A stretch of 12,441 nucleotides of DNA from positions 1 to 12,441 of the forward strand of contig JASBTO010000036.1 of NCBI GenBank assembly GCA_030148365.1, given 5' to 3'. This stretch comes from Kangiellaceae bacterium (GTDB taxonomy: Bacteria; Pseudomonadota; Gammaproteobacteria; Enterobacterales; Kangiellaceae). Made by a program: the position numbers and the translations under genes. Shown one piece after another: positions 1-6,609 of this stretch. The notes beneath the pieces were generated by a model. That model saw nothing but the letters and a program-made list of their open reading frames with translations. It was not told where the DNA came from and searched no databases. The stretch's first letter is position 1. Each line of letters opens with the position of its first letter.

Positions 1-1
1 C

Positions 2-589
2 CGGGGCCTGGTCAGGCCCTGGTGCGCCCCACGCTGGCGACGATTGGCGGCCGAGTGGGTCGCCCGGGCGGAGGACCACCCCCGACTCACCGCGGTGCGG
101 GCGGACGCGCTCGAGGTCCCGCTCGGTGAGCTGGGTCCACCGGCTTCGACCAGCGTCGTCGGCAACATCCCCTACAACGTCACCACACCGCTCATCTTCC
201 ACTTCCTGGAGCGACCTCGACCGCGGGAGCTCGTACTCATGGTCCAGAAGGAGGTGGCGGACCGGATCGTCGCGCGACCGTCGTCGTCGTCGTACGGAGC
301 CCTCTCCGTCGGGGTCCAGATCGTCGCCGGAGCGGAACGGCTGTTCACCGTCCCTCGCTCCGTCTTCCGTCCGCGGCCCCGGGTGGACTCGGCCGTCGTG
401 CGCATTCGCCCGGTCCACCCTCCGGCGCTCGCTGCGGAGCTCGAGTCGGGCACGCGCGGGCTCGTGCGTGCGTGCTTCGGGTGGCGGCGCAAGCAGCTGG
501 GGACGATCCTGCGGCGGCACCCCGACCTCGGCTTCGACGAGGCGGCGGTTCTCCTGCCGCTTTTAATCAAGTCAGGTGAACAAGGATGA
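2..589 (+). CDS. rsmA: Partial, damaged 16S rRNA (adenine1518-N6/1519-N6)-dimethyltransferase (RsmA/KsgA)
   Basis: The intact protein dimethylates two adjacent adenines in the 3'-terminal hairpin of 16S rRNA, using S-adenosylmethionine, during small-subunit assembly. Visible family marks are the catalytic NIPYN motif (about 163-177), the VQKEVADRI segment (244-270), YGALSV (292-309), the FRPRPRVDSAVVRI block (364-405) and the FGWRRKQL helix (478-501). The first ~45 bases read as the SAM-binding GPG region only in frame 1, while the recognisable protein from 44 on is in frame 2. About a dozen residues expected between them (the acidic SAM-ribose loop) are missing, so there is a deletion plus frameshift here. 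At the 3' side the family sequence stops near LLP (about 560), and the last residues to the TGA at 587-589 are read from unrelated DNA, so the normal C-terminus is absent. Composition is far more GC-rich than the neighbours. The family call is firm. Whether this belongs to the same genome is doubtful. Confidence 0.8.
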   Translation, partial: RGLVRPWCAPRWRRLAAEWVARAEDHPRLTAVRADALEVPLGELGPPASTSVVGNIPYNVTTPLIFHFLERPRPRELVLMVQKEVADRIVARPSSSSYGALSVGVQIVAGAERLFTVPRSVFRPRPRVDSAVVRIRPVHPPALAAELESGTRGLVRACFGWRRKQLGTILRRHPDLGFDEAAVLLPLLIKSGEQG

Positions 590-598
590 GCAGTACAA

Positions 599-675
599 GG
601 AGCGGTAGTTCAGTTGGTTAGAATACCGGCCTGTCACGCCGGTGGTCGCGGGTTCGAGTCCCGTCCGCTCCGCCA
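599..675 (+). tRNA. tRNA-Asp (anticodon GUC)
   Basis: A complete 77-base cloverleaf. The acceptor stem GGAGCGG (599-605) pairs with CCGCTCC (665-671), followed by discriminator G672 and an encoded CCA (673-675). The anticodon stem CCGGC/GCCGG (626-630/638-642) encloses a 7-base loop with GTC at 633-635, so it reads Asp codons. The T-arm carries the standard GGTTCGAGTCC. In many gammaproteobacteria a tRNA-Val/tRNA-Asp pair sits between hupB and ppiD. Here ppiD follows as expected, but the tRNA-Val and hupB expected to the left are replaced by the rsmA fragment. Confidence 0.97.
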
Positions 676-685
676 GGAAAGAAGG

Positions 686-710
686 CGCGCCGAAATGGCG
701 CGTTTTTTTT
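686..710 (+). terminator. Rho-independent terminator of tRNA-Asp
   Basis: A 6-bp pure G/C stem, CGCGCC (686-691) with GGCGCG (697-702), closes a 5-base loop and is followed at once by eight T residues (703-710). It lies 11 bases after the tRNA 3' end and separates the tRNA transcript from ppiD. Confidence 0.9.
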
Positions 711-716
711 AGCCGG

Positions 717-735
717 ACAATAACGATTTTATTGT
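717..735. repeat. AT-rich inverted repeat in the ppiD upstream region
   Basis: ACAATAA (717-723) and TTATTGT (729-735) form a perfect 7-bp inverted repeat around a 5-base centre. There is no T-run after it, so it is not a standard terminator. It touches the candidate -35 element of ppiD at 732-737 and could be an operator. No regulator can be named. Confidence 0.4.
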
Positions 736-760
736 TGCCCGGGATAGACAGGGAAATAAT
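732..760 (+). promoter_or_regulatory. Candidate sigma-70 promoter for ppiD
   Basis: TTGTTG (732-737) is separated by 17 bases from AATAAT (755-760). The -10 matches five of six consensus positions and the -35 only three, so this would be a weak or activated promoter. It sits between the tRNA terminator and the start codon at 791, where a ppiD promoter is needed. No clear sigma-32 or Cpx-type box was recognised. Confidence 0.35.
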
Positions 761-790
761 TTTGCACCGAAAGCTTAAGGTAACCACGCC

Positions 791-2698
791 ATGACACTGG
801 AAAATCTTCGCGAGAAAGCCAACGGCCCGATACTCAAAATCATATTGGGAGTCATCATCGTTTTTTTCGTGTTCGCGGGCTATTACACGTCCTCCCTTTT
901 TTCTGATGACCCGAATGCGGCGGTCATCGTCAATGGTGAGAGTATTTCCAGCTATCAGGTTGACTCTGCCTACGAAAATGCCAAGCGTTATTTCGGGGAA
1001 AACTTCGACAGTCTGTTCGTAACTGACGAGCAGAGAGCCCAGTTCAGGGCCAATGTGGTCGATAACCTCATTAATCAGAAACTTCTGCAGCAACAGGTGA
1101 ACGACGCCGGATTGCGGGCAAGCCCTGAGCAGATCCGCAAGATCATCCGTGAGACACCGGCGTTCCAGGAAGACGGCCGCTATTCCCCGGAACTGGCTGA
1201 GCGGGTCCTGCGCCAGCAAGGCTTCACCAAGGATTCCTACACCCGGGCCCAAAGCGACCAGCTTGCTGTCAGCCAACTGGTCAATGGACTGAGTCAGACC
1301 GAGTTCGCTCTGCAGGAGGAAGTCAACCGGCTTTTTCAACTGCAGCAGCAGACCCGCGCCGTGCGATTACTGAAGGTGCCTTCCGACAAGTACCTGGCGG
1401 ACGTCAGTATCAGTGAAGAAGAAGTCGCGGATTACTATCAGCAGAACCAGGAAAGTTTCCAGACCCAGGAGACGGTCACTGTGGAATTCCTGCGCGTAAA
1501 TGCCGATAGCCTGAAAGCGGAAGCCAGGGCAGAGATTAACGACGCGGACATCGAAACCTGGTATGCAAACAACCAGGACAGCTACGGAACTGCCGAGCAG
1601 CGCAAGGTCTCGCATATCCTCATTCGCGCCGCCCGCGACGACGAGTCGGAATTGGCAGCGGCCGAAGCCCGCATCGGAGAAATTCGCGAAAAGCTGGAAC
1701 AGGGTGCCGATTTTGGCGAACTGGCGGGCGAGTATTCCGACGACACTTTTTCCGCAAAGAACCAGGGTGAACTGGATTACTTCGGACCCGGCGCCATGGT
1801 GCCCGAATTTGAAGAGGCGGCCTATGCTCTCGAAGAGAAAGGCGACATCAGTGAGCCCGTGTCTACGGACTTCGGCATTCACCTGATCAAACTGCTCGAC
1901 ATCAAGGCAGCGGATGTCAAAAGCCTGGATGAAGTACGGGACGAGATTCACGACACGCTTGCGACTATCCGCGCCGAAGAGAACTTCTATAATCGCCGCG
2001 AAGATCTGGCCGAGAAGAGTTTCGAAATGGGCGATCTGGAGTCGGTCGCACAGGCAACCGGACTGGACCTCCAGACTTCCGCTGCATTCGGCGGAAATGG
2101 TGGTACCGGGATTGCCGAGTTCCCTCAGGTCGTCAACGCCGCATTTTCACCGGAGCTGCTTGAAGGGAATATTTCCGAAGTTATCGACCTGGGCGAGAAT
2201 GATGCCGCCGTCATCCGCGTGGCCGAGCACAAACCGGCCGCCGTGAAGCCTCTTGCCGACGTAGAAGCCGAAATCTCCGGGCTCATTCGCAGCGACAAGG
2301 CCCGGGAACGGGCATCGGCACTCGGGCAAGAATTGATGGCCGAACTGAAGGCCGGCAACTCAATTGAAGAGCAGGTAGCCGAACTTGAATTGGAATGGCA
2401 GCAGGATGATTCCCTGCGTCGCTCATCCGCGAGTCTGGATCGGGAAGTGATCAACCGGGCCTTTACCATGCCGGCACCCGCCGCCGAACAAACCGTCTGG
2501 CAGGGACTGAGCCTGAATGACGGTGATTACGCCCTTATCGGTCTCGAGGCGGTAAACACGCCGGATCCGGACAACATGGAGCCTGGTCAACGGGAGCAAC
2601 TGGCGCAAACCCTGTCACGGTATTACGCCAACCTGGACTATCAGGCCTTTGTCAACGCGCTCCGATCAGACGTGGACATCAAGGTCAAGAATCAGTAA
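791..2698 (+). CDS. ppiD: Peptidyl-prolyl cis-trans isomerase D, membrane-anchored periplasmic foldase
   Basis: PpiD is an inner-membrane-anchored chaperone near the SecYEG exit that assists early folding of exported proteins. The 635-residue protein starts MTLENLREKANGP, has a single membrane segment at about 13-34 and a large periplasmic part. A SurA-like chaperone region covers roughly 37-155. One parvulin (PPIC) domain lies at about 271-370, with the family signatures VSHILI, GADFGELAGEYSDD, ELDYFGPGAMVPEFEEA and FGIHLIKLLD. A degenerate second parvulin-like region lies around 430-490. Length and architecture match the family (E. coli about 620). The ATG at 791 is preceded by AAGG (777-780), a modest ribosome site. 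The gene stands alone, between the tRNA-Asp terminator and a terminator shared with the convergent sap operon. The canonical gammaproteobacterial neighbour hupB is not in the window. Confidence 0.95.
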   Translation: MTLENLREKANGPILKIILGVIIVFFVFAGYYTSSLFSDDPNAAVIVNGESISSYQVDSAYENAKRYFGENFDSLFVTDEQRAQFRANVVDNLINQKLLQQQVNDAGLRASPEQIRKIIRETPAFQEDGRYSPELAERVLRQQGFTKDSYTRAQSDQLAVSQLVNGLSQTEFALQEEVNRLFQLQQQTRAVRLLKVPSDKYLADVSISEEEVADYYQQNQESFQTQETVTVEFLRVNADSLKAEARAEINDADIETWYANNQDSYGTAEQRKVSHILIRAARDDESELAAAEARIGEIREKLEQGADFGELAGEYSDDTFSAKNQGELDYFGPGAMVPEFEEAAYALEEKGDISEPVSTDFGIHLIKLLDIKAADVKSLDEVRDEIHDTLATIRAEENFYNRREDLAEKSFEMGDLESVAQATGLDLQTSAAFGGNGGTGIAEFPQVVNAAFSPELLEGNISEVIDLGENDAAVIRVAEHKPAAVKPLADVEAEISGLIRSDKARERASALGQELMAELKAGNSIEEQVAELELEWQQDDSLRRSSASLDREVINRAFTMPAPAAEQTVWQGLSLNDGDYALIGLEAVNTPDPDNMEPGQREQLAQTLSRYYANLDYQAFVNALRSDVDIKVKNQ

Positions 2699-2724
2699 GC
2701 CTGCCGGAATTTTTCCAGAACCAG

Positions 2725-2752
2725 AAAAAGCCGCATTATGCGGCTTTTTTTT
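2725..2752. terminator. Bidirectional terminator between ppiD and sapF
   Basis: An 11-bp perfect stem with arms A5-GCCGCA (2725-2735) and TGCGGC-T5 (2739-2749) has a 3-base loop and an A-run on one side and a T-run on the other. It can therefore stop ppiD transcription on the plus strand and the sap operon on the minus strand. It lies 26 bases after the ppiD stop and just beyond the sapF stop at 2764. Confidence 0.93.
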
Positions 2753-2763
2753 ATGGCTCCGGA

Positions 2764-3717
2764 TTACTCGTCAATCAGATGGCAGGCGATCAGGTGCTGG
2801 TCATGCCGGGTAACCGGTGGCATCTCGGATTTACATTTCAGGAGTGCTTTCGGGCACCGAGGTTGAAACGGGCAGCCGGAGGTCTTGCCGGCCTTGCCGG
2901 GTTCGTAGGCAACCGGCACCGCCAGAGACAGCCCCCGTTGCTGCCGGTAGGCCGGACTGCTGGCCAGCAACGCCTGGGTATAGGGATGTAGCGGGTTGTC
3001 GAAAATCTGGGCGACGCTGCCGTATTCCATCATCCGGCCGTGATAGATCACGAGGACTTCGTCGGAGAAATGCTGCACCACGCCGAGATCGTGGGAAATA
3101 AAGACGTAGGACAGCCCGAAGGCCTCCTGCAGATCCAGCAGCAGGTTGATGATTTGCGCCTGGATAGAGACATCCAGAGAGGAAATGGGCTCATCGGCAA
3201 CAATGATTTTCGGATACAGGATCAAGGCCCGGGCGATGGCAATGCGCTGGCGTTGCCCGCCGGAAAACATGTGGGGGAATCGCTCTCCATGCTCGCGCCG
3301 CAGGCCCACTCGCCTTAGCGCTTCAATGATTCGCTCTTCGCGGTCCGGTGCATTCAACCGGGTCCGGTTGATCAGTGGTTCTTCCAGCTGTGCGGCGATC
3401 CGGGCCCGGGGATTGAGAGAGGCGTAGGGATCCTGAAATATCATGCGGATGTCATTGTAGCGACCCCGGGTACCACTGGAGATTTCCTGCCCTTCCAGAA
3501 AAATCTTGCCTTCGTGGGGCTTTTCCACACCAGCGAGCAAGCGGGCCAGAGTGGACTTCCCCGAGCCGGATTCGCCGACCACAGCCAGGGTGCGACCTGC
3601 CGTCAGGCTGAAGCTCACATCGGCAAGCACTTCGAACCACTCCGGTCCATGTGGCCAGCGGCGCCTGACAGGATATTGTTGCCCCAGATTACGGACTTGC
3701 AACAAGGGAGTGGTCAT
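2764..3717 (-). CDS. sapF: Peptide ABC transporter ATP-binding protein SapF
   Basis: One of the two cytoplasmic ATPases energising the Sap peptide transporter. In 317 residues it shows Walker A GESGSGKS (48-55), Q-loop Q95 in FQDPYASLNP, ABC signature FSGGQRQ (151-157), Walker B IIVADE (171-176) and switch H209 in FISHD. All catalytic elements are present. A C-terminal oligopeptide-transporter extension carries Cys 282, 288, 295 and 312 in a C-x5-C-x6-C pattern plus a distal Cys. This is longer than E. coli SapF (about 268) and resembles DppF. The start overlaps the sapD stop in an ATGA (3714-3717), implying translational coupling. It is the last gene of the operon, followed by the shared terminator. 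Domain content alone would also allow DppF. The Sap name rests on gene order and the position beside pspF. Confidence 0.88.
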   Translation of the reverse strand: MTTPLLQVRNLGQQYPVRRRWPHGPEWFEVLADVSFSLTAGRTLAVVGESGSGKSTLARLLAGVEKPHEGKIFLEGQEISSGTRGRYNDIRMIFQDPYASLNPRARIAAQLEEPLINRTRLNAPDREERIIEALRRVGLRREHGERFPHMFSGGQRQRIAIARALILYPKIIVADEPISSLDVSIQAQIINLLLDLQEAFGLSYVFISHDLGVVQHFSDEVLVIYHGRMMEYGSVAQIFDNPLHPYTQALLASSPAYRQQRGLSLAVPVAYEPGKAGKTSGCPFQPRCPKALLKCKSEMPPVTRHDQHLIACHLIDE

Positions 3718-4697
3718 TTACCCTTGTCCTTGTCATCGAGGGGAAAATGGCAGCGCACCGAGCGACCCTTGATTTTCCTGAGCTTCGGCGTCTCGACGCA
3801 TTCCTTGCGGGCATAGGGGCAGCGGGGCCCGAGATAACAGCCCACCGGCAGGTGACGCATGGGCGGCGTCGCCCCGCGCAGGTTGAACAGCCGGCTACCG
3901 GCCTTGTGTCGCATGCCGAACTGGGGAACGCTGTCGAGCAACGCCCGGGTATAGGGGTGACGGGGCGCACGCAGCAGATTGCCGGTACGGCCGGATTCGA
4001 CTATCTGGCCGCAATACATGACATCGACAATATCCGTGGTCTCTGAAAGGATGGCGAAATCGTGGGTGATCAGGATTAAAGCCATGTCCCGATCCCGGTT
4101 CAGGCGCAACAGCAGATCCAGGATTTGTGCCTGTATGGTGACGTCCAGTGCGGTAGTCGGCTCGTCGGCTATCAACAGTCGCGGCCGGCAGGACACCGCC
4201 ATCGCGATCATGACACGCTGATTCATGCCGCCTGACAACTCGTGGGGATATTGACGCAAGCGGCTTTCCGGCTCATCGAGGCCGACCGAGGCCAGCAGTT
4301 CAATCGCTTCGTGATGACGCTGCCGGCGACTGCCGCCCTGATGGTAGCGAATTGCTTCATCGAGTTGGCGGCCAATGGTCATGTTCGGGTTGAGACTGGT
4401 GGTAGGCTCCTGAAAAATGATGGCAAAGCGGCTGCTGAGAAATTCCCGGCGTGCCGCCGGCGCCATTTTCATGACGTCCTGATCCTCGACCATGAACAAG
4501 TCGGCGGTCATCTGCGCGGAGCTGGACAGCAATTCCATGATCGCCAGCGCCAGCACGCTCTTGCCGGATCCGGACTCGCCGATGATGCCGAGCACCTCGC
4601 CGAAATCGAGCTTCAGACTGACTCTGTCGACCACCCGGACCGTACCCTCGGGCGTCGTGTAGTCCACACACAGGTTTTCGACGTGGAGCAGGCTCAT
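3714..4697 (-). CDS. sapD: Peptide ABC transporter ATP-binding protein SapD
   Basis: Partner ATPase of SapF. SapD has also been linked to ATP-dependent Trk potassium uptake in E. coli. In 327 residues it shows Walker A GESGSGKS (40-47), Q96 in FQEPTTSLNP, signature LSGGMNQ (154-160), Walker B LLIADE (174-179) and H212 in LITHD. The M-N replacing the usual Q-R inside the signature is typical of the SapD/DppD/OppD side of these pairs. The C-terminal extension has Cys 287, 293, 300 and 316, the arrangement that binds a [4Fe-4S] cluster in some DppD/OppD proteins. Length fits E. coli SapD (about 330). The start overlaps the sapC stop by one base (TGATG at 4695-4699) and its own stop overlaps the sapF start. 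Confidence 0.9.
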   Translation of the reverse strand: MSLLHVENLCVDYTTPEGTVRVVDRVSLKLDFGEVLGIIGESGSGKSVLALAIMELLSSSAQMTADLFMVEDQDVMKMAPAARREFLSSRFAIIFQEPTTSLNPNMTIGRQLDEAIRYHQGGSRRQRHHEAIELLASVGLDEPESRLRQYPHELSGGMNQRVMIAMAVSCRPRLLIADEPTTALDVTIQAQILDLLLRLNRDRDMALILITHDFAILSETTDIVDVMYCGQIVESGRTGNLLRAPRHPYTRALLDSVPQFGMRHKAGSRLFNLRGATPPMRHLPVGCYLGPRCPYARKECVETPKLRKIKGRSVRCHFPLDDKDKGK

Positions 4698-5590
4698 CAG
4701 CGTGACAACCTCGGATCGAGAGCATCCCGGACACCATCACCCAGCAGGTTGATGGCCAGCACCGTTACCAGAATTGCGAGGCCCGGCGTGGTTACCGTCC
4801 AGGGTGCCAACTGGATATAGGCGCGGGACTGGGACAAGAGCGTGCCCCATTCCGAAACGGGGGGCTGGGCGCCAAGGCCGAGGAACCCGAGTGCGGCGAT
4901 ATCAAGCAGCGCGGTGGAAAAACTCAGGGTGGTCTGGACGATCAGCGGGGCCAGAATATTGGGCAACAATACGCGCACAAACATTCGCGAGCCCCGGGCG
5001 CCATCCAGACGGGCGGCCGTGACATAGTCCCGTCCCAGTTCGTCGCGGATTGCCGCCCGGGTGATGCGCATGAAGTGGGGGATGAGCACAATCGCCACGG
5101 CGTAAATGGCATTGGGCAGCCCCGGGCCGAGCAGAGCGACAATGGCAATGGCGAGTAGCAGGCTGGGCAGGGCGAGAATGATGTCGGCTATCCGCATCAG
5201 CACCGACTCGACCACTTTGCCCGTGAGGGCTGCCAGGCTGCCCAAAAGTACGCCGACACTGGCCGCGAGCAGCACAATAATGCTCGCCAGCCCGAGAGAC
5301 AGACGTGCGCCGTACAGGATTCGGGACAGTATGTCCCGGCCCAGGTCATCGGTGCCGAGTAAAAATTCCGGCGTGCCTGCCTGACGCCAGGACGGCGGTT
5401 GCAGCAGGTGACCTGAAAACTGCTCGGCCGGATCGTAAGGGGCAATCCAGGGACCGACGATCGCCATCAGGATTATCGGCAACAACAGATAGAACCCCAC
5501 CAGGGCACCCTTGTTGCGGCGAAATTCACGCCAGAATATGCTCAGCGCGCTGCGGTGGGCTCGGCTATGGCGGGTGACGATGCCGGTCAT
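4697..5590 (-). CDS. sapC: Peptide ABC transporter permease SapC
   Basis: Second inner-membrane permease of the Sap transporter, 297 residues, as in E. coli (296). The N-terminal OppC/DppC-type region has a cytoplasmic lead (1-28), a first membrane helix (about 29-49) and the characteristic LLGTDDLGRDILSR segment (77-90). Further helices lie around 98-122, 136-155, 160-178, 212-236 and 268-290. The EAA loop that docks onto the ATPases is at about 189-215, with YVTAARLDGA followed by LLPNILAPLIV. The start overlaps the sapB stop by four bases (ATGA, 5587-5590) and its stop shares one base with sapD, so the operon is tightly coupled. Confidence 0.91.
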   Translation of the reverse strand: MTGIVTRHSRAHRSALSIFWREFRRNKGALVGFYLLLPIILMAIVGPWIAPYDPAEQFSGHLLQPPSWRQAGTPEFLLGTDDLGRDILSRILYGARLSLGLASIIVLLAASVGVLLGSLAALTGKVVESVLMRIADIILALPSLLLAIAIVALLGPGLPNAIYAVAIVLIPHFMRITRAAIRDELGRDYVTAARLDGARGSRMFVRVLLPNILAPLIVQTTLSFSTALLDIAALGFLGLGAQPPVSEWGTLLSQSRAYIQLAPWTVTTPGLAILVTVLAINLLGDGVRDALDPRLSR

Positions 5591-6606
5591 CGGCCCCTCC
5601 GGATCCGGGGATTGACCCAGGCATAGAGCAGGTCGATGGCGAGGTTGACCAGCACGACGCTGCTGGCAATCAGTACGAAGCCGCCCTGGACGACGGAATA
5701 GTCTCGCCTCGAGATGGCATCAAGCATCCATTTGCCGATCCCGGGCCAGGCAAAAATGGTTTCCGTCAGGATGGCACCGGTAACCAGCAGACTGACCTGC
5801 AACCCGGCCACTGTCAGGATCGGGATCAGGGCATTGCGCAAGGCATGGATCCAGATAAGGCGCCGACTTGAGACACCCTTGGCGCGGGCGGTGCGTATAT
5901 AGTCGGATTTCAGGACCGTCAGCATGGACGAGCGGGTCATGCGGGCTATTATCGCCAGCGGTACCGTGCCGAGAACAATGGCCGGTAACAGCAGGTGGTG
6001 CAGTGCATTGATGAAGGCTGCCAGCGCATAGGGTTTGCCCGAGATGAGCGTGTCGATCAGCATGAAGCCGGTACGCGGCGGTATGTCATAGATGAAATCG
6101 AGCCGACCCGCCACGGGAGTCCAGCCAAGGAGCAGCGAGAAAAACAATACCAGCAACATTCCCCACCAGAAAATGGGCATCGAATAGCCAACCAGGGCAA
6201 CGCTCATCGCTGTCGTGTCAAACAGTGAGTTGCGCTTCATGGCTGCCAGAATGCCGATGGGCAGTCCCAGGCAGAGGGCAAACAGCATCGCACAGAAAGC
6301 CAGTTCGAGGGTGGCCGGAAAGAGCCTGAAAAATTCCCTGAGTACCGGCTCCCGGGAAACCGCTGAGGTCCCGAAATCACCCTTCAACAACCGTTTCAGA
6401 TAGATCCCGTACTGGACCGGCAGGCTGCGGTCGAAACCATACTGGCGCTCAATAGTCTGGTAACGTTCATTGTCGATACTGCGCTCTCCGGCGACCAGCA
6501 GCACCGGGTCACCGGGCGCCATCCGGATCAGGGTAAAGCTGAGCAGGGTAATGCCGATGAAACTGGTCAGGACGACCAGGAATTTTTCCGGGAAAATTCT
6601 CCACAT
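5587..6606 (-). CDS. sapB: Peptide ABC transporter permease SapB
   Basis: First inner-membrane permease of the Sap system, 339 residues against about 321 in E. coli, of the DppB/OppB family. The N-terminus MWRIFPEKFLVVLTSFIGIT forms the first helix (about 8-29), followed by the family's RMAPGDPV segment. Later hydrophobic segments lie near 98-122, 134-160, 201-222, 263-283 and 309-332. The EAA docking loop is at about 236-262 with YIRTARAKGVS and ALRNALIPILT. The ATG lies three bases after the sapA TAG, so its ribosome site must lie inside the sapA 3' end. Function is inferred from family and operon position: SapB and SapC form the channel for peptides delivered by SapA. Confidence 0.91.
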   Translation of the reverse strand: MWRIFPEKFLVVLTSFIGITLLSFTLIRMAPGDPVLLVAGERSIDNERYQTIERQYGFDRSLPVQYGIYLKRLLKGDFGTSAVSREPVLREFFRLFPATLELAFCAMLFALCLGLPIGILAAMKRNSLFDTTAMSVALVGYSMPIFWWGMLLVLFFSLLLGWTPVAGRLDFIYDIPPRTGFMLIDTLISGKPYALAAFINALHHLLLPAIVLGTVPLAIIARMTRSSMLTVLKSDYIRTARAKGVSSRRLIWIHALRNALIPILTVAGLQVSLLVTGAILTETIFAWPGIGKWMLDAISRRDYSVVQGGFVLIASSVVLVNLAIDLLYAWVNPRIRRGR

Positions 6607-6609
6607 GGT

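Noticed and set aside
278..295. GTC/CGT trinucleotide run in the rsmA fragment as a microsatellite
   Set aside because: About five copies in a coding stretch giving Ser-Ser-Ser-Ser. It is unremarkable in such GC-rich DNA, though it may reflect poor consensus.
561..675. tRNA-Asp as an attachment site for an integrated element, explaining the foreign-looking left flank
   Set aside because: Integrases usually recombine within the tRNA 3' half and leave the element downstream. Here the odd DNA lies upstream of the 5' end, no integrase or direct repeat of the tRNA end is seen, and the downstream side is normal ppiD.
2125..2469. Minus-strand and alternative-frame ORFs inside ppiD, the sap genes and pspA
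   Set aside because: They mirror the codon structure of clearly recognised genes, have no ribosome sites or family motifs and are typical GC-rich shadow frames.
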